Below, one piece after another: positions 1 through 5,893 of a DNA stretch of 6,448 nucleotides; position 1 is the stretch's first letter; the number at the start of each line of letters is the position of its first letter. Origin of the DNA: an uncultured Eubacteriales bacterium. Its GTDB lineage: Bacteria; Bacillota; Clostridia; Oscillospirales; CAG-272. The notes below the pieces were generated by a model, which was given only the letters and a program-made list of their open reading frames with translations, had not been told where the DNA came from and searched no databases. A program made the translations under genes and the position numbers. The stretch lies in contig USGH01000159.1 in assembly GCA_900554225.1 (NCBI GenBank), positions 1 to 6,448 on the forward strand, given 5' to 3'.

Positions 1-135
1 GCGGACTCGCGGTACTGATTTATGGACTACCGGTATCCACCCGTGGATCGCTGGTATCGTATCCGCGGAATATTCATCTGGCTCAATGTGCAAACGAAAT
101 GTTACAATTTCCATCTTTCTATTTATTGCCGGAGG
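1..135. other. Unassigned left edge
   Basis: No recognisable gene is seen here. On the + strand one frame has a TGA stop at 16-18, which could end a gene lying to the left. A second frame stays open from position 2 to a TGA at 197-199; its last third is hydrophobic (ISIFLFIAGGVILNVV), so it could be the tail of a membrane protein cut by the window edge, but nothing in it is recognisable. Two small dyads are visible: ATCCAC/GTGGAT at 35-48 and TCCGCGGA at 62-69. Their role is unknown. Confidence 0.3.
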
Positions 136-144
136 TGTTATACT
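136..144 (+). promoter_or_regulatory. Extended -10 promoter for the Mrr-like gene
   Basis: The sequence TGTTATACT is an extended -10 element (TG, one base, TATACT). The expected -35 position (about 116-121, TTTCTA) matches poorly, so recognition would rest on the extended -10. Transcription would start near 150, giving a leader of about 50 bases before the ATG at 202. A promoter placed just ahead of this gene fits an independently expressed, possibly acquired, gene. Confidence 0.45.
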
Positions 145-201
145 CAATGTTGTACAGGATTTCTTGAAAATGCAATCACTACATTGTTTAGGAGGATGAA
201 T

Positions 202-1284
202 ATGAGCAGAGCCGCTACTCTTCCGCTTGAGGAGACGCAGCATATCTGTAGATACTGGCTTCACCGCATTTCCCATGAATGGGATGTTTCCTATAAGCTA
301 CTGTCCGCAGGGTATCTTTCGATTGGTTGGTCTGCGCTCGCTGGCAGCGGGATAGAGCGTGTTGTTCGATCTGCAACCAATAGCCAACCGTTTGAGGCAC
401 TTATGCGCGAGTATGGGTATCAGGCAAGTCGTTCCAGATGGAATCTATGGACTTTTTGCAATTTCTCCCGCAACGATTTTGTTGTGGTTCCCCTTTTTAA
501 TGGTGAATCCTCGATTTATAAGGTTGTCGGGAGTTGTATTCCCATTTCGGAGCTTTCTGGCTTCCCGGATTTTGTATCCGAGGACGGAAGCAGGATCATT
601 CGCGATGAAAAAGGGCTGCCGCGTCGTTTCCAAACGAATGAAATCGTGGATTTAGGCTTTGTCGTACAGGTGGATCCAATCAAGGAGCATATCTCCCGTT
701 ATGAATACGCCGACAATAAACTTACGGCACGAATGAAAATCAGGCAGACAAATGCCGATATTTCCGATCTCGCGGAGAACGTGCAGAATGTTATCGGTGC
801 CAATTCCCCCATCAATTTTTATTCTGCGGTTATCGAAGAATTGGCAGAGAAGCTGTTAAACACAATCAAGGCGCAGCTCACACCAGACAAGTTTGAACTC
901 CTTGTAAAATGGTACTTTGAAAAGATTGGTGCATCTAACGTATTCCGTCCCGGAAAGAACAGTGCAGATAAATGGGATGGCGCAGATGCAGATATTGTCG
1001 CTGAGTTTGATCCTTTGAAAATCATGTTCTATGTGCAGGTGAAACTTCATGATGACATTACTTCTCAGTGGACCGTTGAACAGATTGCAATGTACAAAGA
1101 TCAACACGAGCTTGCTTCCGGCGAGTACACAATTATCCCGTGGGTTATTTCAACAGCAAGCGGTTTTTCCGCCGATGCCATCACCATGGCGCAGGAAAAC
1201 AATGTGCGATTGATTACCGGAACAGAGTTTGCCCGATTGCTGATTGATGCAGGTATCACAGATATGAACAAGGCGTTTGCATAA
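202..1284 (+). CDS. Mrr-like restriction endonuclease (PD-(D/E)xK)
   Basis: Predicted 360-residue DNA endonuclease. The C-terminal part (about 225-360) matches the Mrr catalytic fold: a helix with FELLVKWYFEKIG (231-243), then GADADIVAEFD with candidate metal ligands D262/D264, and QVK at 279-281, the Q-x-K form of the PD-(D/E)xK site. The N-terminal part (about 20-160) contains GYLSIGW (37-43), LWTF (82-85), NDFVVVPLFNG (91-101) and a YKVVG strand (106-110). This resembles the small beta-barrel found ahead of nuclease domains in several restriction proteins; that it reads modified DNA is inference. The ATG at 202 is chosen because AGGAGG lies at 190-195 with a 6-base gap; the ATG at 196 abuts the Shine-Dalgarno, and the open frame further upstream has no ribosome site. 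No methyltransferase or helicase lies beside it, which fits a type IV-like, modification-dependent enzyme. Spot counts suggest lower GC than the genes to its right, hinting at transfer. Confidence 0.8.
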   Translation: MSRAATLPLEETQHICRYWLHRISHEWDVSYKLLSAGYLSIGWSALAGSGIERVVRSATNSQPFEALMREYGYQASRSRWNLWTFCNFSRNDFVVVPLFNGESSIYKVVGSCIPISELSGFPDFVSEDGSRIIRDEKGLPRRFQTNEIVDLGFVVQVDPIKEHISRYEYADNKLTARMKIRQTNADISDLAENVQNVIGANSPINFYSAVIEELAEKLLNTIKAQLTPDKFELLVKWYFEKIGASNVFRPGKNSADKWDGADADIVAEFDPLKIMFYVQVKLHDDITSQWTVEQIAMYKDQHELASGEYTIIPWVISTASGFSADAITMAQENNVRLITGTEFARLLIDAGITDMNKAFA

Positions 1285-1382
1285 AACAAGGCGATAGCCA
1301 TCACAACCCATCGCCCAAAGCACCCAATAGATAGCACGCAAATCCAAACCTACAGAATGTAAAATAGCAGTACGTACAGCAT

Positions 1383-1430
1383 CACAAAAGAGCCAACGGA
1401 TTTCATGAGAAGTCCGCAGGCTCTTTTGTG
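1383..1430. terminator. Long bidirectional hairpin terminator
   Basis: A perfect 12-base inverted repeat (CACAAAAGAGCC / GGCTCTTTTGTG) encloses a second 7-base pairing (CGGATTT / AAGTCCG, one G-T pair) around the loop CATGAG. On the + strand the T-tract of the right arm runs into TTTATCTGTTT; on the minus strand the left arm gives the same T-tract. It sits between two convergent genes ending at 1284 (+) and 1440 (-), where a shared terminator is expected. The rest of 1285-1439 holds nothing I can assign. Confidence 0.8.
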
Positions 1431-1439
1431 TTTATCTGT

Positions 1440-1868
1440 TTACTTTGCTTCGCTGTATCGTTCCTTGCCCCACCATTTCGGCATCAGCTCCCGCAGCGTG
1501 ACAGTTTCCCGGGTTTCGTAATCCACCAGGATCTCCATATTCTCGTTGGCCTCATTCAGCTGATACAGAAATTCCCGACATGCACCGCAGGGCATACCAC
1601 TGCCTTCTCCGTACGGCGGTTTGTCCCGGAATGCGATCAGCCGTTGGATCTTCGTCTGACCGCTTGTCACATACATATGGAGTGCCGCCACCCGTTCCGC
1701 ACAGAGATTCATCACACCGCTGCAGCTTTCGATGCAGAATCCCGTGTAAACCTCCCCATTTTCTGCTTCCAGTGCGCATACCACATGATGCGCGTATATA
1801 AAGGGGGAGACGTCCTCCGGGTGATACGCCTGTTTTGCCGCAGTATACAGTTTTTCCCAAATATCCAT
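1440..1868 (-). CDS. Cytidine-deaminase-fold protein
   Basis: A 142-residue zinc-dependent deaminase of the cytidine deaminase superfamily, normal in length for the short tetrameric class. The zinc site is complete: CAE at 56-58 (ligand C56, proton shuttle E58) and PCGAC at 93-97 (ligands C94 and C97). The usual role is hydrolytic deamination of cytidine or deoxycytidine in pyrimidine salvage in the cytoplasm. The ribose-binding motif that is normally N-x-E reads C45-I-E47, so Cys replaces Asn and the true substrate may differ; a blasticidin-S-deaminase-like or uncharacterised nucleoside deaminase is possible. The start is supported by GGAGG (1877-1881) 8 bases ahead of the ATG. It follows the SGNH esterase gene by 80 bases with no convincing promoter or terminator between, so it is probably the last gene of that operon, ending at the hairpin at 1383-1430. 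Confidence 0.85.
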   Translation of the reverse strand: MDIWEKLYTAAKQAYHPEDVSPFIYAHHVVCALEAENGEVYTGFCIESCSGVMNLCAERVAALHMYVTSGQTKIQRLIAFRDKPPYGEGSGMPCGACREFLYQLNEANENMEILVDYETRETVTLRELMPKWWGKERYSEAK

Positions 1869-1948
1869 ACGGTTTTCCTCCAGCTTCTTCCTATTCGGTA
1901 TCGGTTTCTATCAACCATTTGGCACTCTGCGGCGCGGAAACTTTTCGT

Positions 1949-2917
1949 TTACAGTCCGTATTTTTCCCGCAGGATGGGGATGAGGTGATCGGCGATGATC
2001 CGGTGGCCGTCACGGTGCGGATGGAGCGGTTCGAGCGGGATCCAATGTGCGCCGTTGATGAAGAACACGTCGTCCCCGGTAGAATGGTTGAATTCTTCGA
2101 CAAGCTCCCGCAAATCCTCCTCGTGTGCGCCGCAGAACGCGGACAGAGCGATGATCTTTGCATCCGGATGGGTCTTGCGGATCAGAACAAGCAGATCGCG
2201 GTAGTCCTTTTTGTAGACCTCCGGTTCTCTGCCCCAATCGTTCGCACCATGGTTGACAAGGATATAATCCGGGTGCTCGTAGGTGACAGGCGCACCATCA
2301 AAGCAGTACGGATACGCCTCCACCGCTTTCGGCACACTGCCGCAGCCGGATCGGGTCGCCCCCACCGCGCCGTATCCCATGTGCAGTGTGCGAAGGCCCA
2401 GGGCAGTCGCTGTAAGATAGGCGTAGGTGGCGTTCGCGTCGTCCTCAAACGGGCGGTTGTTCTGATCGTCCTCATAATACGTATACGGATCGATCAAAAC
2501 GCCCTCTGTGATGGAATCGCCGACCAGTTCGATCGTCTTACGTGCGTCCACGGGAAGGATCCCCGCACCGTCTGCGTCAAAGCCTTCAAAGCCGATCTTG
2601 CCCTCGAGCGGATGGTACCAGCGATTCAGCGTTTCCTTACCGCCCTTGTAGATGATCTCCATCGTGTGTTCGCCCTTTGCGGAGATCACGCGAATGAATC
2701 GATCGAGCGGCACCTCTGTCTTCACGCCGCCGTCCACGCGAATCCAAAGATGCGGCATCGGGAACGTATTCGTGCGGATGTCAAAATGGAGCACAGCGGT
2801 ATCCCCGGTGTAGGCAATGGTGATGTTGGAGCCGGCGGCGGTCGCGGTCATGGCTCCGTCGTATAGGGAAAATCTGCCGGAATAGCGTATATTTGCGGAA
2901 TCATAGGAAAACAACAT
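1949..2917 (-). CDS. SGNH/GDSL hydrolase, CE2-like carbohydrate esterase
   Basis: A 322-residue esterase with a beta-rich N-terminal domain (about 1-115) and an SGNH domain (about 128-322). This arrangement is that of carbohydrate esterase family 2 acetylesterases, which remove acetyl groups from plant glycans. Visible blocks are VGDSITEG (132-139, nucleophile S135), the glycine block around G183-G186, HGAND (223-227, oxyanion N226) and EPLHPHRDGH (296-305, catalytic H299). The position normally held by Asp three residues before the catalytic His is Glu296, so the enzyme may use Glu, or a Ser-His dyad as reported for CE2 members. There is no signal peptide, so it probably acts in the cytoplasm on imported oligosaccharides. 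AAGGAG (2926-2931) lies 8 bases before the ATG. It starts 31 bases after the beta-helix gene, so the two are almost certainly co-transcribed. Exact substrate (xylan, mannan or pectin acetate) cannot be read from sequence. Confidence 0.85.
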   Translation of the reverse strand: MLFSYDSANIRYSGRFSLYDGAMTATAAGSNITIAYTGDTAVLHFDIRTNTFPMPHLWIRVDGGVKTEVPLDRFIRVISAKGEHTMEIIYKGGKETLNRWYHPLEGKIGFEGFDADGAGILPVDARKTIELVGDSITEGVLIDPYTYYEDDQNNRPFEDDANATYAYLTATALGLRTLHMGYGAVGATRSGCGSVPKAVEAYPYCFDGAPVTYEHPDYILVNHGANDWGREPEVYKKDYRDLLVLIRKTHPDAKIIALSAFCGAHEEDLRELVEEFNHSTGDDVFFINGAHWIPLEPLHPHRDGHRIIADHLIPILREKYGL

Positions 2918-2948
2918 GGTATTTGCTCCTTTTTACTGCTGTACTGTA

Positions 2949-4016
2949 TCAGGCATTTGTATGGTTTGCGGGAGAACCGATATTGCTCTCTATTACATTG
3001 GTCTCCGGCGTGTCCCAGAGAATCGTCTGGCGCAGGCAGGATTCGTGCATGGCGTTGTCCCGGCAGATCACGTATGTACAGTGCTTGGCGACTACTCCAT
3101 AATACGGACTCCAATCTCCGACACCGCCGTCGTCTCTGCCCACGCGGAACGTATTGCCAGACAGCACCGTATTGCCGACATTTTGTAAGAATACATGGCT
3201 GCTGTCCTCCTCTGTCTCGACACCCTTGCCCGGCTTGCCGCTCCGGTAGAAGATATTCCCGGTAATGGTCAGATCGCGCACACCGGAGCTCTCCGTTCCC
3301 AGACGCAGTGCCGGTCCGCCGCTCCGGTCGAAATAGTTGCCGGTGATGTTGAGGCAGCTGCCGCTCGGAATCACAAAGCCGCCGACGCGGTTCCATTCCA
3401 CACGGTTGCCCGTTGCGGTAACAGATGCCGTACATGCACCGCCAAGGAGTCCGCCGCTTCGATTGGCAGAGAACCAGTTGTCGATCACAAAGCCGTCCCA
3501 GCCGTCCATGTACAGTCCCGCGCCGCCGTTGAAGCAGAGCATACAATGGCGCACGGAATAGCACCAGATGTGGTGGAGATGGACGCCGTCACCGGAGAAT
3601 CTGCCGATCTTGCAGTCGTCGAGCGTCGGAGTGTCCTCCTTGCTGCCGCCATTGTAAACCGGCCAGGACAAATATACGCCATGGACATTTTTGCCGTGAT
3701 CGCAGCCGCAGAGACTCATGCCGTTGATGTGAGAGCCGAACGCGCCCGTGATGTCGATCATACACGTGGCATCCGGATCGTTCAGCTCAAACACACTGCC
3801 GCCAAAATCGCGGAACAGCCACGCAGATGTGCCGGACAGCTTCGTATTCGGACCCATTTTCACCTGTCCCGTCTTGTATACCCCCGGCGGTACCACGACC
3901 TCGCCCATACATTCCGCTGCCAGGTTCAGCGCGGTCTGGATGGCACGGGTACAGTCCGTTTTGCCGTCTCCCACCGCACCGTAATCACAGATATTGAAGA
4001 TCGTCCGCATTTCCAT
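2949..4016 (-). CDS. Pectate-lyase-superfamily right-handed beta-helix protein
   Basis: A 355-residue parallel beta-helix protein. The N-terminus has the capping motif of the Pectate_lyase_3 type: FNICDYGAVGDGKTD (7-21), then AIQTAL and VVVPPGVYKTG (40-50). Later coils repeat a GN-x-F pattern: ITGNYF (224-229), ITGNIF (251-256) and LSGNTF (285-290), then RDN at 319-321, giving an asparagine ladder at N227, N254, N288 and N321. The fold binds or cleaves polysaccharides such as pectin or rhamnogalacturonan; I do not see the GH28 NTD/RIK motifs, so lyase, hydrolase, epimerase or non-catalytic roles stay open. There is no signal peptide and about 15 cysteines are present, both pointing to the cytoplasm. 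The ATG at 4016 is favoured over the one at 4010 because AGAGAGG (4028-4034) is 11 bases away from the former and 17 from the latter. It is the first gene of a leftward operon with the SGNH esterase. Confidence 0.82.
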   Translation of the reverse strand: MEMRTIFNICDYGAVGDGKTDCTRAIQTALNLAAECMGEVVVPPGVYKTGQVKMGPNTKLSGTSAWLFRDFGGSVFELNDPDATCMIDITGAFGSHINGMSLCGCDHGKNVHGVYLSWPVYNGGSKEDTPTLDDCKIGRFSGDGVHLHHIWCYSVRHCMLCFNGGAGLYMDGWDGFVIDNWFSANRSGGLLGGACTASVTATGNRVEWNRVGGFVIPSGSCLNITGNYFDRSGGPALRLGTESSGVRDLTITGNIFYRSGKPGKGVETEEDSSHVFLQNVGNTVLSGNTFRVGRDDGGVGDWSPYYGVVAKHCTYVICRDNAMHESCLRQTILWDTPETNVIESNIGSPANHTNA

Positions 4017-4150
4017 AAATCAATAGACCTCTCTTTCGTTATATGTAAGGTGAGCCCTGTACTGCGGCTGTTTTGGCGCAAAAACGGGATGGATGCAGAG
4101 CCCTCTAAGGTCATGCCGTATCGTGGCATACCCAAAATCTATCTTCGTAT

Positions 4151-4179
4151 ACTTTACCATATCCGCACGCCGTTTGCAA
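4151..4179 (-). promoter_or_regulatory. Candidate promoter for the beta-helix/esterase operon
   Basis: On the minus strand TTGCAA (4179-4174) and TAAAGT (4156-4151) are 17 bases apart; each matches four of six consensus bases. It would give a leader of about 130 bases. An alternative is the extended -10 TGTTACAAT on the minus strand at 4211-4203, with no good -35. Either is plausible and neither is strong. Confidence 0.3.
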
Positions 4180-4192
4180 TGGTTTTTTGATC

Positions 4193-4211
4193 TGTTCACA
4201 AAATTGTAACA
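4193..4211. promoter_or_regulatory. Imperfect dyad in the divergent region, possible operator
   Basis: The segment carries ACAA-AA-TTGT flanked by TGTT on the left and AACA on the right, with one extra base on the left side. It lies between the minus-strand promoter candidate and the + strand -35 box at 4231. A transcription factor site controlling one or both divergent units is possible; no regulator gene is in the window to pair with it. Confidence 0.25.
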
Positions 4212-4230
4212 AGCGATTTTCCGGTAAAAA

Positions 4231-4259
4231 TTGAACTTTCCCGCCCCACATGGTATACT
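4231..4259 (+). promoter_or_regulatory. Sigma-A-type promoter for the membrane protein gene
   Basis: TTGAAC (4231-4236) and TATACT (4254-4259) are separated by exactly 17 bases, and TGG before the -10 makes it an extended -10 as well. Transcription should start near 4266, leaving a leader of about 37 bases with GGAGG at 4291-4295. This is the best promoter in the window. Confidence 0.8.
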
Positions 4260-4302
4260 GTTTGCAGGTTTTACCAAATATCACAAACATGGAGGCGACC
4301 TC

Positions 4303-4914
4303 ATGGCAAAAGCAAAAGAAAAAAAGATCCTCACCAAAGAGGAAAAACAAAAACGGGCAACGCGCAATCTCTACATTTTTGTTATGTGCAGCTTCATTCT
4401 CCCGATCGGCTACCTGATCGTTCGACTCATCACCTGGGAGGGCGACACATTGACAGGCGGCTATCGTTCCCGCGCAGACTATTCCCTGATGCTCGTACAG
4501 TGCCTGCTCGGCGTGATCGTCATGCACATTCCCACACTCCTTGCCAAAAAATTTCGGTTTCACCTGCCCATGCTGCTCTATTCGCTCTATATCGTGTTCC
4601 TGTACTGTGCGATATTCCTCGGAGAAATCCGGAGCTTTTACTATCTCGTACCACACTGGGATGTGATCCTGCACTCCATGTCCAGTTTTATGGCAGGACT
4701 GTTCGGCGTGATGGTGATCCAGATTCTGAATCGGGATGAGCATATCGTGTTCAAGCTGTCCCCGTTCTTTGTCGCGATGTTCTCGTTCTGCTTTGCCGTC
4801 GCCATCGGATCGGTGTGGGAGATCTATGAATTTTCCTTTGACGGGCTCCTTGGACTGAATATGCAGAAATTTTCCTCGCCGACGGCACACCGCTTGTGGG
4901 CAGAGCCGCGTTGA
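4303..4914 (+). CDS. Polytopic membrane protein, DUF2238/YjdF-like (N-terminal part, frameshifted)
   Basis: This frame encodes 203 residues of an inner-membrane protein of unknown function. After a lysine-rich cytoplasmic N-terminus (1-21), hydrophobic segments lie at about 22-43, 60-80, 86-107, 120-142 and 150-172. Conserved-looking polar motifs are HWD (118-120), HSMSSFMAG (124-132) and GSVWEIYEFSFDG (169-181), reminiscent of the DUF2238/YjdF group; this family assignment is tentative. The start is set by GGAGG (4291-4295) 7 bases before the ATG, not the in-frame codon at 4231 that lies in the promoter. After NMQKF (186-190) the reading becomes nonsense-like and stops at 4914, while the overlapping frame continues the expected ending. 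Adding one T to the run at 4870-4873 would join both parts into a protein of about 258 residues. Sequencing error or a true mutation are both possible. Confidence 0.7.
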   Translation: MAKAKEKKILTKEEKQKRATRNLYIFVMCSFILPIGYLIVRLITWEGDTLTGGYRSRADYSLMLVQCLLGVIVMHIPTLLAKKFRFHLPMLLYSLYIVFLYCAIFLGEIRSFYYLVPHWDVILHSMSSFMAGLFGVMVIQILNRDEHIVFKLSPFFVAMFSFCFAVAIGSVWEIYEFSFDGLLGLNMQKFSSPTAHRLWAEPR

Positions 4915-5078
4915 CGGATACGATGAAGGACATCATTGTGGACACCATCGGCGCGTTCCTTGCGTCCTGCATCGGCTATTTTGCCGTAAAACATGAGAAA
5001 GGTTGGCTCACGGCAGATCTGATGGATGAGGAGGAGACCGCAAAGGCTGCGGAAAAGAAAAAGACAAAGCAGAATTGA
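4896..5078 (+). pseudogene. C-terminal part of the frameshifted membrane protein
   Basis: In the -1 frame relative to the preceding part, the sequence from about 4872 reads F-L-A-D-G-T-P-L-V-G-R-A-A-L, then DTMKDIIVDTIGA and a last membrane segment (LASCIGYFAV), ending in a charged lysine/glutamate tail. The D-T-x-x-D-x-x-x-D-x-x-GA pattern is what would follow the WE-x-YE motif of the first part. No ribosome binding site precedes the GTG at 4896 or the ATG at 4923, so it is unlikely to be translated alone. It is better read as the displaced 3' end of the gene starting at 4303 than as a separate gene. Confidence 0.72.
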
Positions 5079-5210
5079 GCCATTATGGACTGTCTGTATC
5101 TCTGTATGCCCTGCACACCGTAGAGGGATGTCCAATAGCCGCCGATTGGTGTACGGCAATCCGAAAAGAAGCGAAAAAACCACTGTATATCTCGTAAAAC
5201 AGCACAAGAG

Positions 5211-5243
5211 AGAGAGAAACGTCCGAAGACGCTTCTCTCTTTT
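5211..5243. terminator. Bidirectional terminator with UUCG tetraloop
   Basis: AGAGAGAAACGTC (5211-5223) pairs with GACGCTTCTCTCT (5228-5240) with one mismatch, around the loop CGAA on the + strand; on the minus strand the loop is C(UUCG)G, a very stable tetraloop. The right arm runs into TTTT on the + strand, and the minus strand has a weaker T-rich stretch. It lies between the membrane protein gene ending at 5078 and the Nudix gene ending at 5248, so it can end transcripts from both. The stretch 5079-5210 otherwise shows nothing I can assign. Confidence 0.78.
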
Positions 5244-5247
5244 GCAT

Positions 5248-5841
5248 TCAGTCACACTGCACCCGCCATTCCGGATCGGCGTATGCCGCACAACACATCT
5301 CGATCTGCTCCCGCGTGGTTTTTTCGACAGCAAGGTTTTCCGGAAGCTCGCGGATCGCAAAATACCGCGCCTCGGTCGTTTCCATATTCTCAGCAAACGC
5401 ACCGGCGAGCGGTTGACAGAGGACGAAGGTCTTGATCACACCAAAGAGGTAATTCGTAACGTTGTGCCGCCGCCAATCCTGTACCGCGATCAGTCGCCTG
5501 GCTTTGACGGACAATCCCGTTTCTTCTGCGACCTCTTTTTCGGTATTGGAAAATACGGACTGATCCACGTCACACCATCCGCCGGGCAGAGACCATGTAC
5601 CGTTTTTCTCGTGTACCAGAAGGATCCGTCCGTCGTCGTCAAAAACCGCCGCACGTGTATCGATCTTTGGCGTCTGGTAGCCTGATTCACAGAGGAACAC
5701 GTCCCGGATCCGTGCGGTGGACACAGACAGTCTCTCGGATACCATTTCTGCCGCGATCTCCCGCAAACGCACATATCGCTCCCTGTCATAGGGATCCTTG
5801 CAATACGCCAGACCACACTGGGCAATGCTCTGGATTTCCAT
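5248..5841 (-). CDS. Nudix hydrolase with NUDIX_N_2-type N-terminal region
   Basis: A 197-residue Nudix pyrophosphohydrolase as drawn from the ATG at 5841. Residues 1-55 (SIAQCGLAYCKDPYDRERY, then REIAAEM) match the helical N-terminal domain found in a Clostridia/Bacilli group annotated as ADP-ribose or nucleoside-diphosphate-X hydrolases. The Nudix box runs 88-110: G88, then Q94 in place of the first Glu, K102-E103 in place of Arg-Glu, and E106-E107-T-G-L. The metal-binding glutamates are retained, so activity is likely; substrate is unknown. The ATG at 5841 has no ribosome binding site, and the family usually has several more residues before this point. The in-frame sequence upstream (DPERSDLAYA) looks like real protein, and an ATG at 5885 in another frame lies 8 bases after the stop of the upstream gene. 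One missing base between 5885 and 5841 would explain this. Its end abuts the terminator at 5211-5243. Confidence 0.82.
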   Translation of the reverse strand: MEIQSIAQCGLAYCKDPYDRERYVRLREIAAEMVSERLSVSTARIRDVFLCESGYQTPKIDTRAAVFDDDGRILLVHEKNGTWSLPGGWCDVDQSVFSNTEKEVAEETGLSVKARRLIAVQDWRRHNVTNYLFGVIKTFVLCQPLAGAFAENMETTEARYFAIRELPENLAVEKTTREQIEMCCAAYADPEWRVQCD

Positions 5842-5893
5842 GGCATAGGCGAGGTCCGATCGTTCTGGGTCGTTTGTTTGTCCATATTCCGTT

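Noticed and set aside
22..201. In-frame N-terminal extension of the Mrr-like protein from the ATG at 22
   Set aside because: The added 60 residues are cysteine- and arginine-rich with no domain character, they overlap the promoter at 136-144, and a strong ribosome site decides for 202.
1290..1315. Hairpin GGCGAT / ATCGCC after the Mrr-like gene
   Set aside because: The stem is only six bases with a 14-base loop and no T-run; the hairpin at 1383-1430 is a much better terminator.
1370..1377. Palindrome GTACGTAC
   Set aside because: It is short and isolated, with no second copy or gene context to support a function.
1835..2866. Long + strand open frame of 343 codons
   Set aside because: It is the antisense shadow of the SGNH esterase gene, with arginine/valine-rich low-sense translation and no ribosome binding site.
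4020..4160. Small minus-strand frame of 46 codons (starting MVKYTKIDFG) in the operon leader
   Set aside because: There is no ribosome binding site and no recognisable motif, and it lies in a region better explained as untranslated leader.
3195..4190. Long + strand open frame of 331 codons
   Set aside because: It is the antisense shadow of the beta-helix gene, alanine/arginine/histidine-rich, with no motif and no ribosome site.
4867..4876. Programmed -1 frameshift site
   Set aside because: The zero-frame codons AAA-TTT-TCC do not fit the X-XXY-YYZ rule and re-pairing after a -1 slip would be poor; I also see no obvious pseudoknot just downstream.
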